From: Planctomycetota bacterium
GTDB taxonomy: Bacteria; Planctomycetota; UBA1135
Direction: 5' to 3'
Length of the DNA stretch: 14,950 nt
Assembly (NCBI GenBank): GCA_027021325.1
Contig: JALUUN010000143.1
Span: 1 to 14,950 of the forward strand
Under the pieces are notes generated by a model. It saw only the letters and a program-made list of their open reading frames with translations. It was not told where the DNA came from and did no database searches. The position numbers and the translations under genes were made by a program. This document shows positions 1-11,641 of this stretch, piece after piece. Position 1 is the stretch's first letter, and every line of letters begins with the position of its first letter.

Positions 1-1035
1 CTGGCCGTCGATCTGGAGGATGTGCAGGCCTTCGGCCATGTCCGAGGCGTAGACCACGCCGCTCGGAGCGAAGGGATAGATGCCCCAGCAGCCCTCGTAG
101 CCCGAACCGGCCTCGAAACTCGAGGTGTCGTATCCGGCGACGAAACGGATGTCGTCGGGGTTGCTGATGTCGAGAACGACGATGCCTTCGGTGTAGTAGG
201 AGGCGTAGGCCCGGTCGCCGCGGATGTAGGCGTTGTGGATGGTCGTGTTGTTGCCGGCCAGCCACTCGTCGCGGATGAAGATGTTGTTGGGGTTCGAGAT
301 GTCCCAGAGAGTCAGGTGACCATTGCCGGACTCGTCCGTCGTGACCGCCAGGGTGCCGGTCTCGTTGGCCCAGGCGTTGTGGGTGAACTGGCCCGGGGTC
401 ACAGCGCTGTCGTAGGTGGAGAAGCTCAGACTGGCGGCATCCGCCAGGCGATACTTGCCGTTGTAGATCTCGGCCAGGTGGGCGATTCCGTTCTGGACGT
501 GGAGGTCGTGGACGTAGGCGCCCCGGTAGTTGCCGATGTTCACCGGATTCTCCGGATCGCTCAGGTCGAGGACCGGCATGTCGTTGTTTGTGCCGCAGAC
601 GTAGGCCACTCCGGCACCGGTGTCGATGGCGATGTTGTGGGCTCTGCTGAAGATCGTGTCGCCCCAGGTCTTGACCAGGAAGGGATTCTCGGGGTCGGCC
701 AGGCTGATGATCTGGACGCCGCCGCCTCCTTCGGTGACCACGTAGCAGTACTGGTCCCAGGTCTTCATGTCGCGCCACAGCGAGCCCGGGCCGGGGATGA
801 AGCCGACGAGGTAGGGGTTGCGCGGATCCGTCGCGTTGTAGAAGGCGGTGCCGTCGCCGGTGCCGATGATCGCGTACTCGCGGCCATCCGGGGCGCTGTA
901 ACCCCAGCAGTCGTTGTAGCCGCCGTAGTCGTCTACTCTGGCCAGCAGGGTGGCGCCGTTGCCCTGGGCGGCCAGGGGGGCGGCGGGGAGGGCGAGGAGC
1001 AGGGCGGGGAGGAGGCAGAGGAGCACTCGGGGCAT
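1..1035 (-). CDS. Choice-of-anchor B family LVIVD-repeat secreted protein (3' end beyond window)
   Basis: The reverse strand stays open from an ATG at 1035 to base 1, giving 345 residues with no stop, so the C-terminus lies outside the window. The N-terminus MPRVLLCLLPALLLALPAAPL ends in an AAQ-type cleavage site, so the protein is exported by Sec. The mature part carries repeated units such as DLSDPENPVNIGNY and DISNPDDIRFVAGY, which is the LVIVD-repeat pattern of choice-of-anchor B proteins, predicted to fold as a beta-propeller. It aligns along its whole visible length with the neighbouring protein at 1153-2505, sharing LWRDMKTWDQYCY, AHNIAIDTG and HDLHVQNG, so the two are tandem paralogues. 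No good Shine-Dalgarno precedes the ATG; the start is chosen from the signal peptide and the alignment. The missing part may carry the C-terminal module seen in the neighbour. The function of the family is not known; extracellular binding or a structural role is a guess. Confidence 0.85.
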   Translation of the reverse strand, partial: MPRVLLCLLPALLLALPAAPLAAQGNGATLLARVDDYGGYNDCWGYSAPDGREYAIIGTGDGTAFYNATDPRNPYLVGFIPGPGSLWRDMKTWDQYCYVVTEGGGGVQIISLADPENPFLVKTWGDTIFSRAHNIAIDTGAGVAYVCGTNNDMPVLDLSDPENPVNIGNYRGAYVHDLHVQNGIAHLAEIYNGKYRLADAASLSFSTYDSAVTPGQFTHNAWANETGTLAVTTDESGNGHLTLWDISNPNNIFIRDEWLAGNNTTIHNAYIRGDRAYASYYTEGIVVLDISNPDDIRFVAGYDTSSFEAGSGYEGCWGIYPFAPSGVVYASDMAEGLHILQIDGQ

Positions 1036-1103
1036 GGTCCGGGAGGGCTGGGGTTCCAGGGCTGCAGTCTAGCAGGAGACAGGTCCCGGTCCGTGCAGCA
1101 CGC

Positions 1104-1135
1104 GGCCGCCCCGCTCGCGGTGGAGCAGGGCGGCC
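1104..1135 (-). terminator. GC-rich stem-loop after the LVIVD gene, terminator-like without U tract
   Basis: Arms GGCCGCCC (1104-1111) and GGGCGGCC (1128-1135) pair perfectly, and the loop can extend the stem with GCTC/GAGC. It begins 18 bases downstream of the stop codon at 1153-1155 on the reverse strand. No run of T follows, so it may be a transcript-end or mRNA-stabilising hairpin rather than a classical intrinsic terminator. Confidence 0.4.
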
Positions 1136-1152
1136 GGGGGAAGAAGAGGCCG

Positions 1153-2505
1153 CTACTGGATGCTCAGGGGGAGCATATTGCTGTCCCGGGTTCCCGCGGG
1201 GCCGTCCACGCGTGCCTCGACGAAAACCGTCCGGCCGGCGCCGGCGGACGGGACCGGGCCCACGGTCCAGGCGAGGGAGCCGGATGCGTCGGTCGTGCCG
1301 GTGGCGGCGGTCCGGATCGGATTGCCGATGTCGAAGGACTGGCCGTTGATGACCGAGCCGTTCTGGTTCAGGCTGTAGAGCAGGAAGGCCGGAGAGGAGG
1401 CCGGCGCGCTGCTGATGGAGTAGCTCAACATGGCGCCCACCTGAGCGGTCCCGGGACCGGTCAGAAGGATCGAGTCGGTGTCCTCATCCAGCTGCAGGAT
1501 GTAGAACCCGGACTCGATGTCACTGACGTAGATCACTCCCGAGGGACTGAAGGGGTAGCATCCCCAGGCGCCGCTGAAGCCCCCTCCCGAGAAGGAGCTG
1601 GTGTCGTACTGGCCGAGCAGCGTGGGATTGGAGGGGTTCGAGGCGTCGATGACGACGAGGCCCTCCGTGTACCAGGAGCAGAAGATCCGGTCGCCCACCC
1701 AGAAGGCGTTGTGGGGGATGGTTGCCGGATTGACCGTGAAGGTGGACAACTGCTGGATATTGGCCGGGTTGCTGATGTCGTAGATCGTCGCCAGCCCTCC
1801 AGTGACTTCATCCGTGGTCACCGCGAGGGTATCGCTCGCATTGGCCCAGACGTGGTGGGTGAAGTGCCCCGGAGTCCGGACACTGCCCTGGGAGGCGAAG
1901 GGAGGTGTGGCGTCGATGATCCGGTAATCCCCGGCGTAGATCTGGGCGAGATGTGCCTTCCCGTTCTGGACGTGCAAGTCATGCGCGTAACTCCCGGAGT
2001 AGTTCCCGACGAAAGCCGGGCTCACCGGGTTGGACAGGTCGAAGACCGGGAGCCCGTTGTTGGTCCCGCTGACGTAGGCGAGGCCGCTGCCGGTGTCGAT
2101 GGCGATGTTGTGGGCGCTGCTGAAGATGCTCTGCCCCGCCGTGCCCACCAGGGTCGGGCTGTCCGGGTTCACCAGGCTGACGATCTGGATGCTGCCCCCG
2201 CCTTCCGAGACGATGTAGCAGTACTGGTCCCAGGTCTTCATGTCCCGCCAGAGGCTGTTCGGGCCGTCGATGAAACCGACCTGAACCGGATTGACCGGAT
2301 CGCTGCAGTCGAAGAACTGGGTTCCGTCCGTCGTGCCGACGATGGCGAACTCGCGGCCGTCGGGTGCGGTGTATCCCCAGATGTCGTTGTAGCTCGATCC
2401 GTCGTCTACATGGGCGAGGAGGATGACGCCGTTGCCCTGGGCCGCCAGGGGTGCGGTCGGGAGAGCGGCCAGGAGAGGAGCCAGGAGGATGTAGGTGGTT
2501 CGCAT
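1153..2505 (-). CDS. Choice-of-anchor B family LVIVD-repeat secreted protein with C-terminal module
   Basis: A 450-residue exported protein. Residues 1-22 (MRTTYILLAPLLAALPTAPLAA) are a Sec signal peptide. Residues about 27-340 hold LVIVD-type repeats, seen as FDLSNPVSPAFVGNY, YDISNPANIQQL and IDASNPSNPTLLGQY, predicted to form a beta-propeller. Residues about 343-450 are a separate beta-rich module that matches the last 108 residues of the upstream metallopeptidase nearly residue for residue (GSVINGQ.FDIG, GTTDA.G, VFVEA.VDGP.GT.DSN). It is a tandem paralogue of the gene ending at the left edge; a 30-base stretch is identical between them (742-771 and 2215-2244). There is no clear Shine-Dalgarno before the ATG; the signal peptide fixes the start. 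Family membership is well supported. The biological role is unknown, and an extracellular or surface-bound location is inferred. Confidence 0.88.
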   Translation of the reverse strand: MRTTYILLAPLLAALPTAPLAAQGNGVILLAHVDDGSSYNDIWGYTAPDGREFAIVGTTDGTQFFDCSDPVNPVQVGFIDGPNSLWRDMKTWDQYCYIVSEGGGSIQIVSLVNPDSPTLVGTAGQSIFSSAHNIAIDTGSGLAYVSGTNNGLPVFDLSNPVSPAFVGNYSGSYAHDLHVQNGKAHLAQIYAGDYRIIDATPPFASQGSVRTPGHFTHHVWANASDTLAVTTDEVTGGLATIYDISNPANIQQLSTFTVNPATIPHNAFWVGDRIFCSWYTEGLVVIDASNPSNPTLLGQYDTSSFSGGGFSGAWGCYPFSPSGVIYVSDIESGFYILQLDEDTDSILLTGPGTAQVGAMLSYSISSAPASSPAFLLYSLNQNGSVINGQSFDIGNPIRTAATGTTDASGSLAWTVGPVPSAGAGRTVFVEARVDGPAGTRDSNMLPLSIQ

Positions 2506-2604
2506 GGGTCAGGGGTCGAGGGAAGGACCTTGCCGGGGAGAAGGCGCGGCCCCGGCCGGGAGAGGGCCGGCGACCCTCTCGTCCCAGACTACCCGCAAGA
2601 GGCA

Positions 2605-2638
2605 GGAGGCCGACCTCCATCCGGGGAGGCCGGCCTCC
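2605..2638 (-). terminator. Two adjacent GC-rich palindromes in the peptidase-LVIVD gap
   Basis: The 179-bp gap holds GGAGGCCGGCCTCC (2625-2638, a perfect palindrome) and its near copy GGAGGCCGACCTCC (2605-2618, one mismatch), six bases apart. On the reverse strand they lie about 46 bases after the peptidase stop. They could form two small hairpins or cross-pair. No T run follows, so a termination role is only possible. Confidence 0.35.
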
Positions 2639-2684
2639 GGAGTGCGGGCGGGTTTCCGGTTACCGTCCCGTCCGGGGTGGCCGG

Positions 2685-4778
2685 CTACTGGATGTCGAGC
2701 TGCAGAGCATTGCTGTCGGCGGTGCCCGACGGGCCGTCCACCTGCGCTTCTACGAAGACCGTCAGGCCGGAACCCTGGGCCGGGACCGGACCTGCGCTGA
2801 AGGCGGCGGCGCCGGCGGCATCCGTCGTGCCTGAAGCAGCGATCCGTACGGGCGGACCGATGTCGAAGGGCTGGCCGTTGATGACCGATCCGTTCAGGTT
2901 CGGGCTGTAGAGGAGGAAGGCCGGACTGTTCGGCTCGGCGCCGTCGATGGTGTAGGCGAGGACGTCACCGACCTGGGCCGAGGAGGGGCCGGTCAGGAGG
3001 ATGGTGTCCGTGTTGCCGATGGTGACACCGGGAAAGCCCTGGGCCAGGAAACCGTCGTTGATGGCGTCGTAGTTCGGCGTCCCGTTCTGGATGTTGCCGT
3101 CGTCGTCGTCCAGGATCAGCCAGTGCTCTTCGATGATGCTCTCGATGCGGCGGTCGTCGAAGGCCTGCATCCAGCCGACCATCAGACTGTCGGCGACCAG
3201 GTCCCCGGCAGAGTTCCCGAGGCTCTGGTTGAGGTTGTCCCGGACCTTCCAGAGGGCACCCATGAGGACCTCGCCGTCGTCGTGAACCTGTCCGTAGCAG
3301 CCGCCGTTGCCGTCGCCGCAGAACTGCCGGGTGTTTTCGCCGGTGCGGACGAACGTTCCCGGACCGGAGAAGTCCTCACCAACGATGGGGGTGTCGTAGA
3401 TGTACATGGCGAAGACGTCGGCGTTGCCCTCGCCGAAGCCATCGGATCCGTTGCCGCTGCCGTAGCGGTCGTTGGCCCAGTGGCCCTCCTCGTGGGCAAC
3501 CACGGTGGAGTAGCTCGTGTTGACGCATCCGAAACCGGAGCGGAAGAAATTGATGTTGTTGCCGGCGTAGAAGGCATTGCAGAAGAAGAAGATGTTGACG
3601 TTCGCCACCACCGGGAACTGCATCGTCGTGTCGGTTGGGTCCACGTTGTCGATCCAGGCGGCGAAGTCCAGGATTCCCAGATAGGCGTTGGCCTCGGCGG
3701 TCGTGTTCTCGTCCCGGATGTCGTTCATCGTCAGGGTGTCGAAGACGCCGGGCGTGAAGGACATCGTGACCGTGTGGTTGGCGCCCTGGTTGTCACGCAC
3801 GTCGGCCAGGGGGCCGCGGTAGCGGACGGTCACGTCCACCGGATTGGTGCCCGCGCCGGGGATGACGAAGTCCCCGTTGATGTCGGTGAGGGTGCTGCCC
3901 GCGGCGCTCGAGACCTCGGCGAAGGGCAGGGCGAAGAGGGCCTCGGGATTGCTGCTGGTGTCCGGTCGGGTCCCGGGCGTGGCCCAGGTCTGGACGTGGC
4001 CGAGGAGATCGCCGCCGGCCAGGGGCGAGGCCGGGCCGCAGGTGTGGACCAGACCTTCGTCACCCAGGACCGCAGCGTCCGGGCCGTCGGCGGCCACGAA
4101 CAGGCGCCGGCCCGAGGGCAGGCCGTTGCCATCGAGGGTGTGGGTGCGGAGCTCGAAGACCCAGGCGAGGCGCGGCTGCCGCAGGCCGGCGGCCTCCCAG
4201 GGGTAGATCACGAGTCCCCTGCCGAGGACTTCCTCGGCGCCCCGGCCCTCCAGATCCTCGTAGGCGCGCAGGGCCGCCGCCCGGGCCCGGTCCTCGGGGA
4301 TCGCCGGGCGGATGTCCACACTCTCGACCCAGGGCAGGCCCGTCGCGTCCACGGCGAGCAGCCGCCCCTCCGTGTCGAAGAGGACGCTGAGGCCGCCGCC
4401 CCAGACCGGGACCCCGGCGAACTCCTGGTCGAACTGGACCGAGACCTTGTCCGTGCCGCCGGCGATGGAGAGCGGAAGCCGGCGCACCGCCCGCTCGCGC
4501 AGGACGGCGGGGCCCAGGCCGAAGAAGGGCGAGACCTCGGCCGCCACGGCGCGGCCGAGCCCGAACCAGCCGGCGTCGGTCCGGGGGATCTCCCCGGTGT
4601 CCCGGCGCGCCCCCCAGAGCAGGCGGGCGGCGCCCGTCTCCGGGTCCGGCCGCAGGCGCCAGGCCTCGGCGCCGAGGCGCTCCCAGCGCTCGAAGGCGGA
4701 GGCCGCTTCCGGGGTCAGACCGGGCTCCTGGGGCGGAGCGGGGGCCAGGAGGAGGCAGGGAAGGAGCAGGGGAATCAT
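2685..4778 (-). CDS. Secreted zinc metallopeptidase, fungalysin (M36)/thermolysin-like, with C-terminal module
   Basis: A 697-residue extracellular protease precursor. A short hydrophobic leader (MIPLLLPCLLLAPAPP) is followed by a propeptide region (about 20-230) containing KVSVQFDQEFAGVPVWGGGL, which resembles the FTP/PepSY inhibitory propeptides of M4 and M36 enzymes. The catalytic part shows H429-E-E-G-H433 (HEXXH zinc ligands and general base), then G-E450-G-N-A-D454, fitting the third ligand and the supporting aspartate of gluzincins. VH499DDGEVLMGALW resembles the fungalysin VHxxGEVWAxxLW motif. Residues about 590-697 are the module shared with the LVIVD protein downstream. It is the first gene of a same-strand group with the two LVIVD genes, but the 179-bp gap makes co-transcription uncertain. 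The signal peptide lacks an obvious basic N-region. A GGAG lies 12 bases before the ATG, a long spacing. Substrates cannot be told from sequence; the peptidase assignment is firm, M36 versus M4 less so. Confidence 0.87.
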   Translation of the reverse strand: MIPLLLPCLLLAPAPPQEPGLTPEAASAFERWERLGAEAWRLRPDPETGAARLLWGARRDTGEIPRTDAGWFGLGRAVAAEVSPFFGLGPAVLRERAVRRLPLSIAGGTDKVSVQFDQEFAGVPVWGGGLSVLFDTEGRLLAVDATGLPWVESVDIRPAIPEDRARAAALRAYEDLEGRGAEEVLGRGLVIYPWEAAGLRQPRLAWVFELRTHTLDGNGLPSGRRLFVAADGPDAAVLGDEGLVHTCGPASPLAGGDLLGHVQTWATPGTRPDTSSNPEALFALPFAEVSSAAGSTLTDINGDFVIPGAGTNPVDVTVRYRGPLADVRDNQGANHTVTMSFTPGVFDTLTMNDIRDENTTAEANAYLGILDFAAWIDNVDPTDTTMQFPVVANVNIFFFCNAFYAGNNINFFRSGFGCVNTSYSTVVAHEEGHWANDRYGSGNGSDGFGEGNADVFAMYIYDTPIVGEDFSGPGTFVRTGENTRQFCGDGNGGCYGQVHDDGEVLMGALWKVRDNLNQSLGNSAGDLVADSLMVGWMQAFDDRRIESIIEEHWLILDDDDGNIQNGTPNYDAINDGFLAQGFPGVTIGNTDTILLTGPSSAQVGDVLAYTIDGAEPNSPAFLLYSPNLNGSVINGQPFDIGPPVRIAASGTTDAAGAAAFSAGPVPAQGSGLTVFVEAQVDGPSGTADSNALQLDIQ

Positions 4779-4909
4779 GAGGCTTGCGGTCTCCGGGAGG
4801 AGCGGGTGGGGATGTCCGGTGCCCCGACCGGGGCTCCTCCAGGATGCCGCAGGCGGGGGCGGGGGGCCAGCCCCGCGGCCCGGGCGGGGTCGGGAAGTCC
4901 GAACGGAGG

Positions 4910-4936
4910 CTGGGGGAGACCGCTGGATCCCCCCAG
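4910..4936 (+). repeat. Inverted repeat followed by AGCCCC and a T run
   Basis: CTGGGGG (4910-4916) pairs with CCCCCAG (4930-4936), and TTTTTT follows at 4943-4948. Read on the plus strand it looks like a weak intrinsic terminator, although no plus-strand gene lies upstream. It could block antisense read-through from behind the peptidase gene or act as an operator. Confidence 0.35.
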
Positions 4937-4994
4937 AGCCCCTTTTTTCTCAAGACATTAGAGCCGGTGACCGATTTCCCTGCAGACTCCCTCT

Positions 4995-5015
4995 CCAGGG
5001 GATGCACTTCCCTGG
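4995..5015 (+). repeat. Inverted repeat CCAGGG-N9-CCCTGG upstream of the lipoprotein gene
   Basis: Arms 4995-5000 and 5010-5015 are perfectly complementary with a nine-base centre. It lies about 150 bases before the lipoprotein start. It may be an operator or a 5' leader hairpin; nothing identifies a regulator. Confidence 0.3.
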
Positions 5016-5165
5016 GGAACGATCCCTGGTCTCCCTGCGTCCTACTCCCAGCAGGCGGGCGACCTCCCTCCCCGCCCCCTGCGTCCTTGCGGACGGGGCC
5101 GGTCTCCATCCCCTCCCGGCCGGTCCCGGCCGCGTCTTCCGGTTCCACTCCGGAGGAAGGGCACC

Positions 5166-5996
5166 ATGAAGAACAGTTCCCACATCCTCCTCCTGTCCCT
5201 CGCCCTGGCCGCGGGTGCGGCCTGCAACGATCCGGACCTGAGCGGCTCCGGCGTCACCGGCCCCCTCGGCGGCGGCGGCTCCTCGGGCTTTGGCCCTTCG
5301 GACCTGGTCGGCGACTGGCTGGCCGTCCTCACTCCCGACAACCCCCTCAAGGATCCGATGGTCGCGTACTGGCGGATCAACGGGGACGAGATCCTCTTCG
5401 AGGCCGCCAACACCATCGGCACGGAGTGGACCCTCGCCGACTCGGTGACCGGTTTCACCGTGGACAGCCTGGGCAACCTGAATGTGTGGATGGAGCAGAC
5501 CGGAACGCTGCCCGATCCCGATCGCATGGAACTCCTCGGCGCCCTCAACGAGAGCGGCACGGGCTGCAGCGGGGACTACCTCCTCCACGAAAACGACGAG
5601 CTCGTCAGCCAGGGCACCTTCACCGCCGTGCGTTCGAGCGGCCCCGGCCACTTCACCCAGGACATGCTCGAGGGCACCTGGACCGGCATCGGCCTCAAGG
5701 CCAGCGGCAAGAGCCGCGACGTGATCCTCATCCTCGGCCCCGACGGCACGGTTCTCGGCGGCGACATGGAGGACCATGTCTTCATCCAGGGCGGTGTGAA
5801 CACGGGCATCTTCACCTTCTCCGACACCGCCGTCGGCCGCCTGGACGACGTGGTCATGCAGTCCACGGACGGCTCCACCCAGACCCTGGAGTTCCTGCTC
5901 CTGGACGACCAGGGCACCATTCTGAGCGGGCCGGGCTTCGACTCGAAGTTCGGTTCCGGGCACCTGTTCCTCGAGAAGCAGGCCTCCGAGAACTAG
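5166..5996 (+). CDS. Probable lipoprotein with two lipocalin-like modules
   Basis: A 276-residue protein starting at an ATG with GGAGGA at 5152-5157 and an eight-base spacer. Residues 1-19 form a signal peptide ending GAA before Cys20, followed by Asn-Asp. The lipobox is imperfect (Gly at -3) but the shape fits a lipoprotein. A glycine-rich linker (about 27-44) leads to two modules of about 105 residues that begin alike (DLVGDW at 46-51, MLEGTW at 167-172) and alternate short strands ending in an FTAV or LFLEK strand. This suggests a duplicated lipocalin-like or META/copper-resistance-like barrel. I do not recognise a specific family and infer no ligand. It is transcribed away from the peptidase and converges on metH with a 29-bp gap. 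Outer-membrane or periplasmic anchoring is inferred from the signal. Confidence 0.8.
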   Translation: MKNSSHILLLSLALAAGAACNDPDLSGSGVTGPLGGGGSSGFGPSDLVGDWLAVLTPDNPLKDPMVAYWRINGDEILFEAANTIGTEWTLADSVTGFTVDSLGNLNVWMEQTGTLPDPDRMELLGALNESGTGCSGDYLLHENDELVSQGTFTAVRSSGPGHFTQDMLEGTWTGIGLKASGKSRDVILILGPDGTVLGGDMEDHVFIQGGVNTGIFTFSDTAVGRLDDVVMQSTDGSTQTLEFLLLDDQGTILSGPGFDSKFGSGHLFLEKQASEN

Positions 5997-6003
5997 TTTC
6001 TCT

Positions 6004-6015
6004 CCGGTTCGCCGG
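6004..6015. terminator. Small CCGG-TTCG-CCGG hairpin between convergent genes
   Basis: A four-base-pair stem with a TTCG loop sits in the 29-bp gap between the lipoprotein stop (5996) and the metH stop (6026). It could be a minimal bidirectional transcript-end hairpin. It is short and lacks a T run. Confidence 0.28.
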
Positions 6016-6025
6016 CCCGGGGAGC

Positions 6026-9684
<3,659 letters not shown>

Positions 9685-9688
<4 letters not shown>

Positions 9689-11586
9689 GGCCGCGCCTCC
9701 CGTGTGCGCGCCGGGCGGACCTCGGCCACCGCCTGCAGGACCTCCACCGCTGCTTCCGGCCGATTGAAGGGGGCGGCGATCTGGTAGCCCTGCACGGTTC
9801 CGGCCAGGGCCTGCACGAGTTCCCGGGCCAGGGCCACTCCCTCCTCGGCGGCGCGGCCTTTGCGGTCGGCGCGGTGGATGCGCTCGAGGACCTCCTCCGG
9901 TACGGAGACGCCGGGGACCTCGGCGGCCAGGAACTCGGCGTTGCGCAGGCTGCGCAGAGGCCAGATGCCGGCCAGCACCGGCGGCAGGGGCAGCTCCAGC
10001 TCCGCGCGGCAGCGTTCCAGGAAGGTCTCCAGGGCTGCACGGTCGAAGACCGGCTGGGTGATCAGGAACTGCACGCCGGCACGGATCTTCCAGCCGAGGC
10101 GCGAGACCTCGCGCTCGGGATCCAGGGCCGTGTGGTTCAGGGCGCCGCCGTACACGAAGTGGGTCTGGGCGCCGATCTCGTTGCCGCCGATGTCCAGGCC
10201 GTGGTTGAGCTGGTCGAGGATGTTGCACAGCCCGATGGAGTCCACGTCGAAGACCGCCGTGACGTCGGGGTAGTTGCCCTGGTAGGGGGGGTCGCCGGTG
10301 ACCACCAGGAGGTTGCGCAGCCCGAGGGCGGCGGCGCCCATGAGATCGGATTGCATGCCCAGGAGGTTGCGGTCCCGGCAGCAGAAGTGGAGCAGGGTCT
10401 CGGCTCCGGTCTCGCGCTCCAGGATCACGGCGGCGGCGAGGTTGCTGACCCGGGCCGAGGCGCGCGGGCCGTCGGGCAGGTTGATGAGGTCGGCGCCCCC
10501 GTCCAGGATGCGGCGCGCCGCCTGCACCAGCCGCGAGGTATCGGGAGTGCGCGGCGGCACGAGTTCCACGCTCACAGGGCAGGCACTCGTGGCCAGGAGG
10601 CGCCCGAAGCGGCTGCGTTCCTCCAGGGGCAGGGGCCGGAGCGGCCGCGGCCGCGCCTCGCTCTCCGCAGCGGGAGGCGGCGCTGCACTGCGCTCCTGAA
10701 CGTGCACCGCCCGGGCGGCGCGGACCATGGCGCGCACATGCTCGGGGGTGGTCCCGCAGCAGCCGCCCAGCACCCGCCCGCCGGCCTGGAGGAAGCGGCG
10801 GGCGAAGCGCGCAAACCAGTCGGCGTTGTTCTCGTAGAAGATCCGGCCTTCCACCTCCCGAGGGATGCCGGCGTTGGGCCGCGCTGCCAGGGGCTTCGAG
10901 GTCCATTCCATCATGCGCAGGGCGGTGTCCAGGACCGCCCGCGGGCCGGTCGAGCAGTTCAGGCCGATGACCTCGGCCCCGGCGCGGTCCAGGGCGCGGG
11001 CACACATCTCCGCCTGGGCGCCGTGCAGGGTCCGTCCGGAGGCGTCCACGGAGAGGTAGGCGAAGACCGGGAGATCGCAGGCCTCGCGGACGCCGGCGAG
11101 GGCCTCCAGGAGCTCGTCCAGGTTGCCGAAGGTCTCCAGGGCGAGGGCGTCCACGCCGGGGGCGAGGATCGCAGCGGCCTCGCGGAAAGCGGCCCGCGCC
11201 TCGGCCTTCTCCAGGCGCCCGAGGGGCTCGATGGGGACGCCGAGGGGACCGAGGGAGCCGAGCACCCAGGCCCGGCCGCCGGCGGCCTCCCGGGCCAGGG
11301 CGGCCCCCGCCTCCAGGATCGCGGCGAGATCGCTCTCGCGGTGGTGACGGGCCAGGCGGTAGCGATTGGCGCCGAAGGTGTTCGTATGGACGCCGCGGGC
11401 CCCGGCCTCCAGGTACTCGTGGTGGATCCGCCGCACCAGGTCGGGGCGCTCGAGATTGGCGGCGTCGAAGCACTCGCCGAAAGGCAGGCCGGCCTCGGCG
11501 AGACGCGTTCCCATGGCGCCGTCCAGGACCAGGGCCTCGGAGGCCAGAGCCTCCAGGATCGGCACGGCCGGGTGGGCTTCCTGCAA
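9685..11586 (-). CDS. Bifunctional homocysteine S-methyltransferase / 5,10-methylenetetrahydrofolate reductase (YitJ type)
   Basis: About 633 residues from a TTG at 11586, near the 612 of B. subtilis YitJ. The N-terminal half is a homocysteine methyltransferase barrel: LDGAMGTRLAEAGL near the start, then zinc ligands C211 (IGLNC) and C276-C277 (GGCCGTTPEH). The C-terminal half is a methylenetetrahydrofolate reductase barrel: SVELVPPRTPD with the catalytic Glu at about 341, LLHFCCRDRN, LVVTGDPP and the QPVFD motif. It supplies 5-methyl-THF, the substrate of MetH encoded next, and may itself methylate homocysteine. An in-frame ATG at 11745 would add 53 residues, but it overlaps the predicted -10 box and its reading frame crosses the whole SAM-I aptamer, so I reject it. 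TTG at 11586 has a weak AGAAAG seven bases upstream. GTG at 11565 (626 residues) is the alternative. Function is firm, the exact start is not. Confidence 0.93.
9696..9700 (-). promoter_or_regulatory. Shine-Dalgarno deciding the metH GTG start
   Basis: The reverse strand reads GGAGG here, with a seven-base spacer to the GTG at 9688. It lies inside the 3' end of the upstream gene and marks the true metH start within a much longer open frame. Confidence 0.75.
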
Positions 11587-11599
11587 CGGAGTGCTTTCT

Positions 11600-11637
11600 C
11601 GGTCCGGCGGCGCCGCCTGACCCGCCCTCGGGGACCG
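11600..11637 (-). promoter_or_regulatory. Expression platform of the SAM-I riboswitch (alternative GC-rich stems)
   Basis: On the reverse strand, CGGTCC (11637-11632) directly after the aptamer can pair with GGACCG (11605-11600), next to the weak AGAAAG of the TTG start. The same 3' arm can instead join a compact hairpin, GGTC...GACC around GGCGGCGCCGCC (11622-11601). The two pairings exclude each other, as expected for a switch. There is no U tract, which points to control of translation initiation, or to Rho, rather than intrinsic termination. Confidence 0.55.
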
Positions 11638-11641
11638 GGCA

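Larger units (their letters stand above)
4779..5165. other. Divergent intergenic region between peptidase and lipoprotein genes
   Basis: This 387-bp stretch shows no coding sequence I can support. It separates divergent genes, so it should hold both promoters, but I see no convincing -35/-10 pair on either strand. It contains a C-rich tract ending in six T (4943-4948) and two inverted repeats, at 4910-4936 and 4995-5015, listed separately. Confidence 0.5.

Noticed and set aside
22..2910. A 962-codon plus-strand open frame
   Set aside because: It runs antisense to two LVIVD genes and the peptidase end, has low-complexity Val/Asp/Gly-rich composition typical of reverse-complement GC-rich codons, and shows no domain or signal.
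4943..4948. A real intrinsic terminator at the T run
   Set aside because: No plus-strand gene precedes it and the stem is separated from the T run by six bases; kept only as an inverted repeat.
4957..4962. TCTAAT on the reverse strand as a -10 for the peptidase gene
   Set aside because: No -35-like hexamer lies at 16-18 bp and the leader would be about 170 bases; too weak to list.
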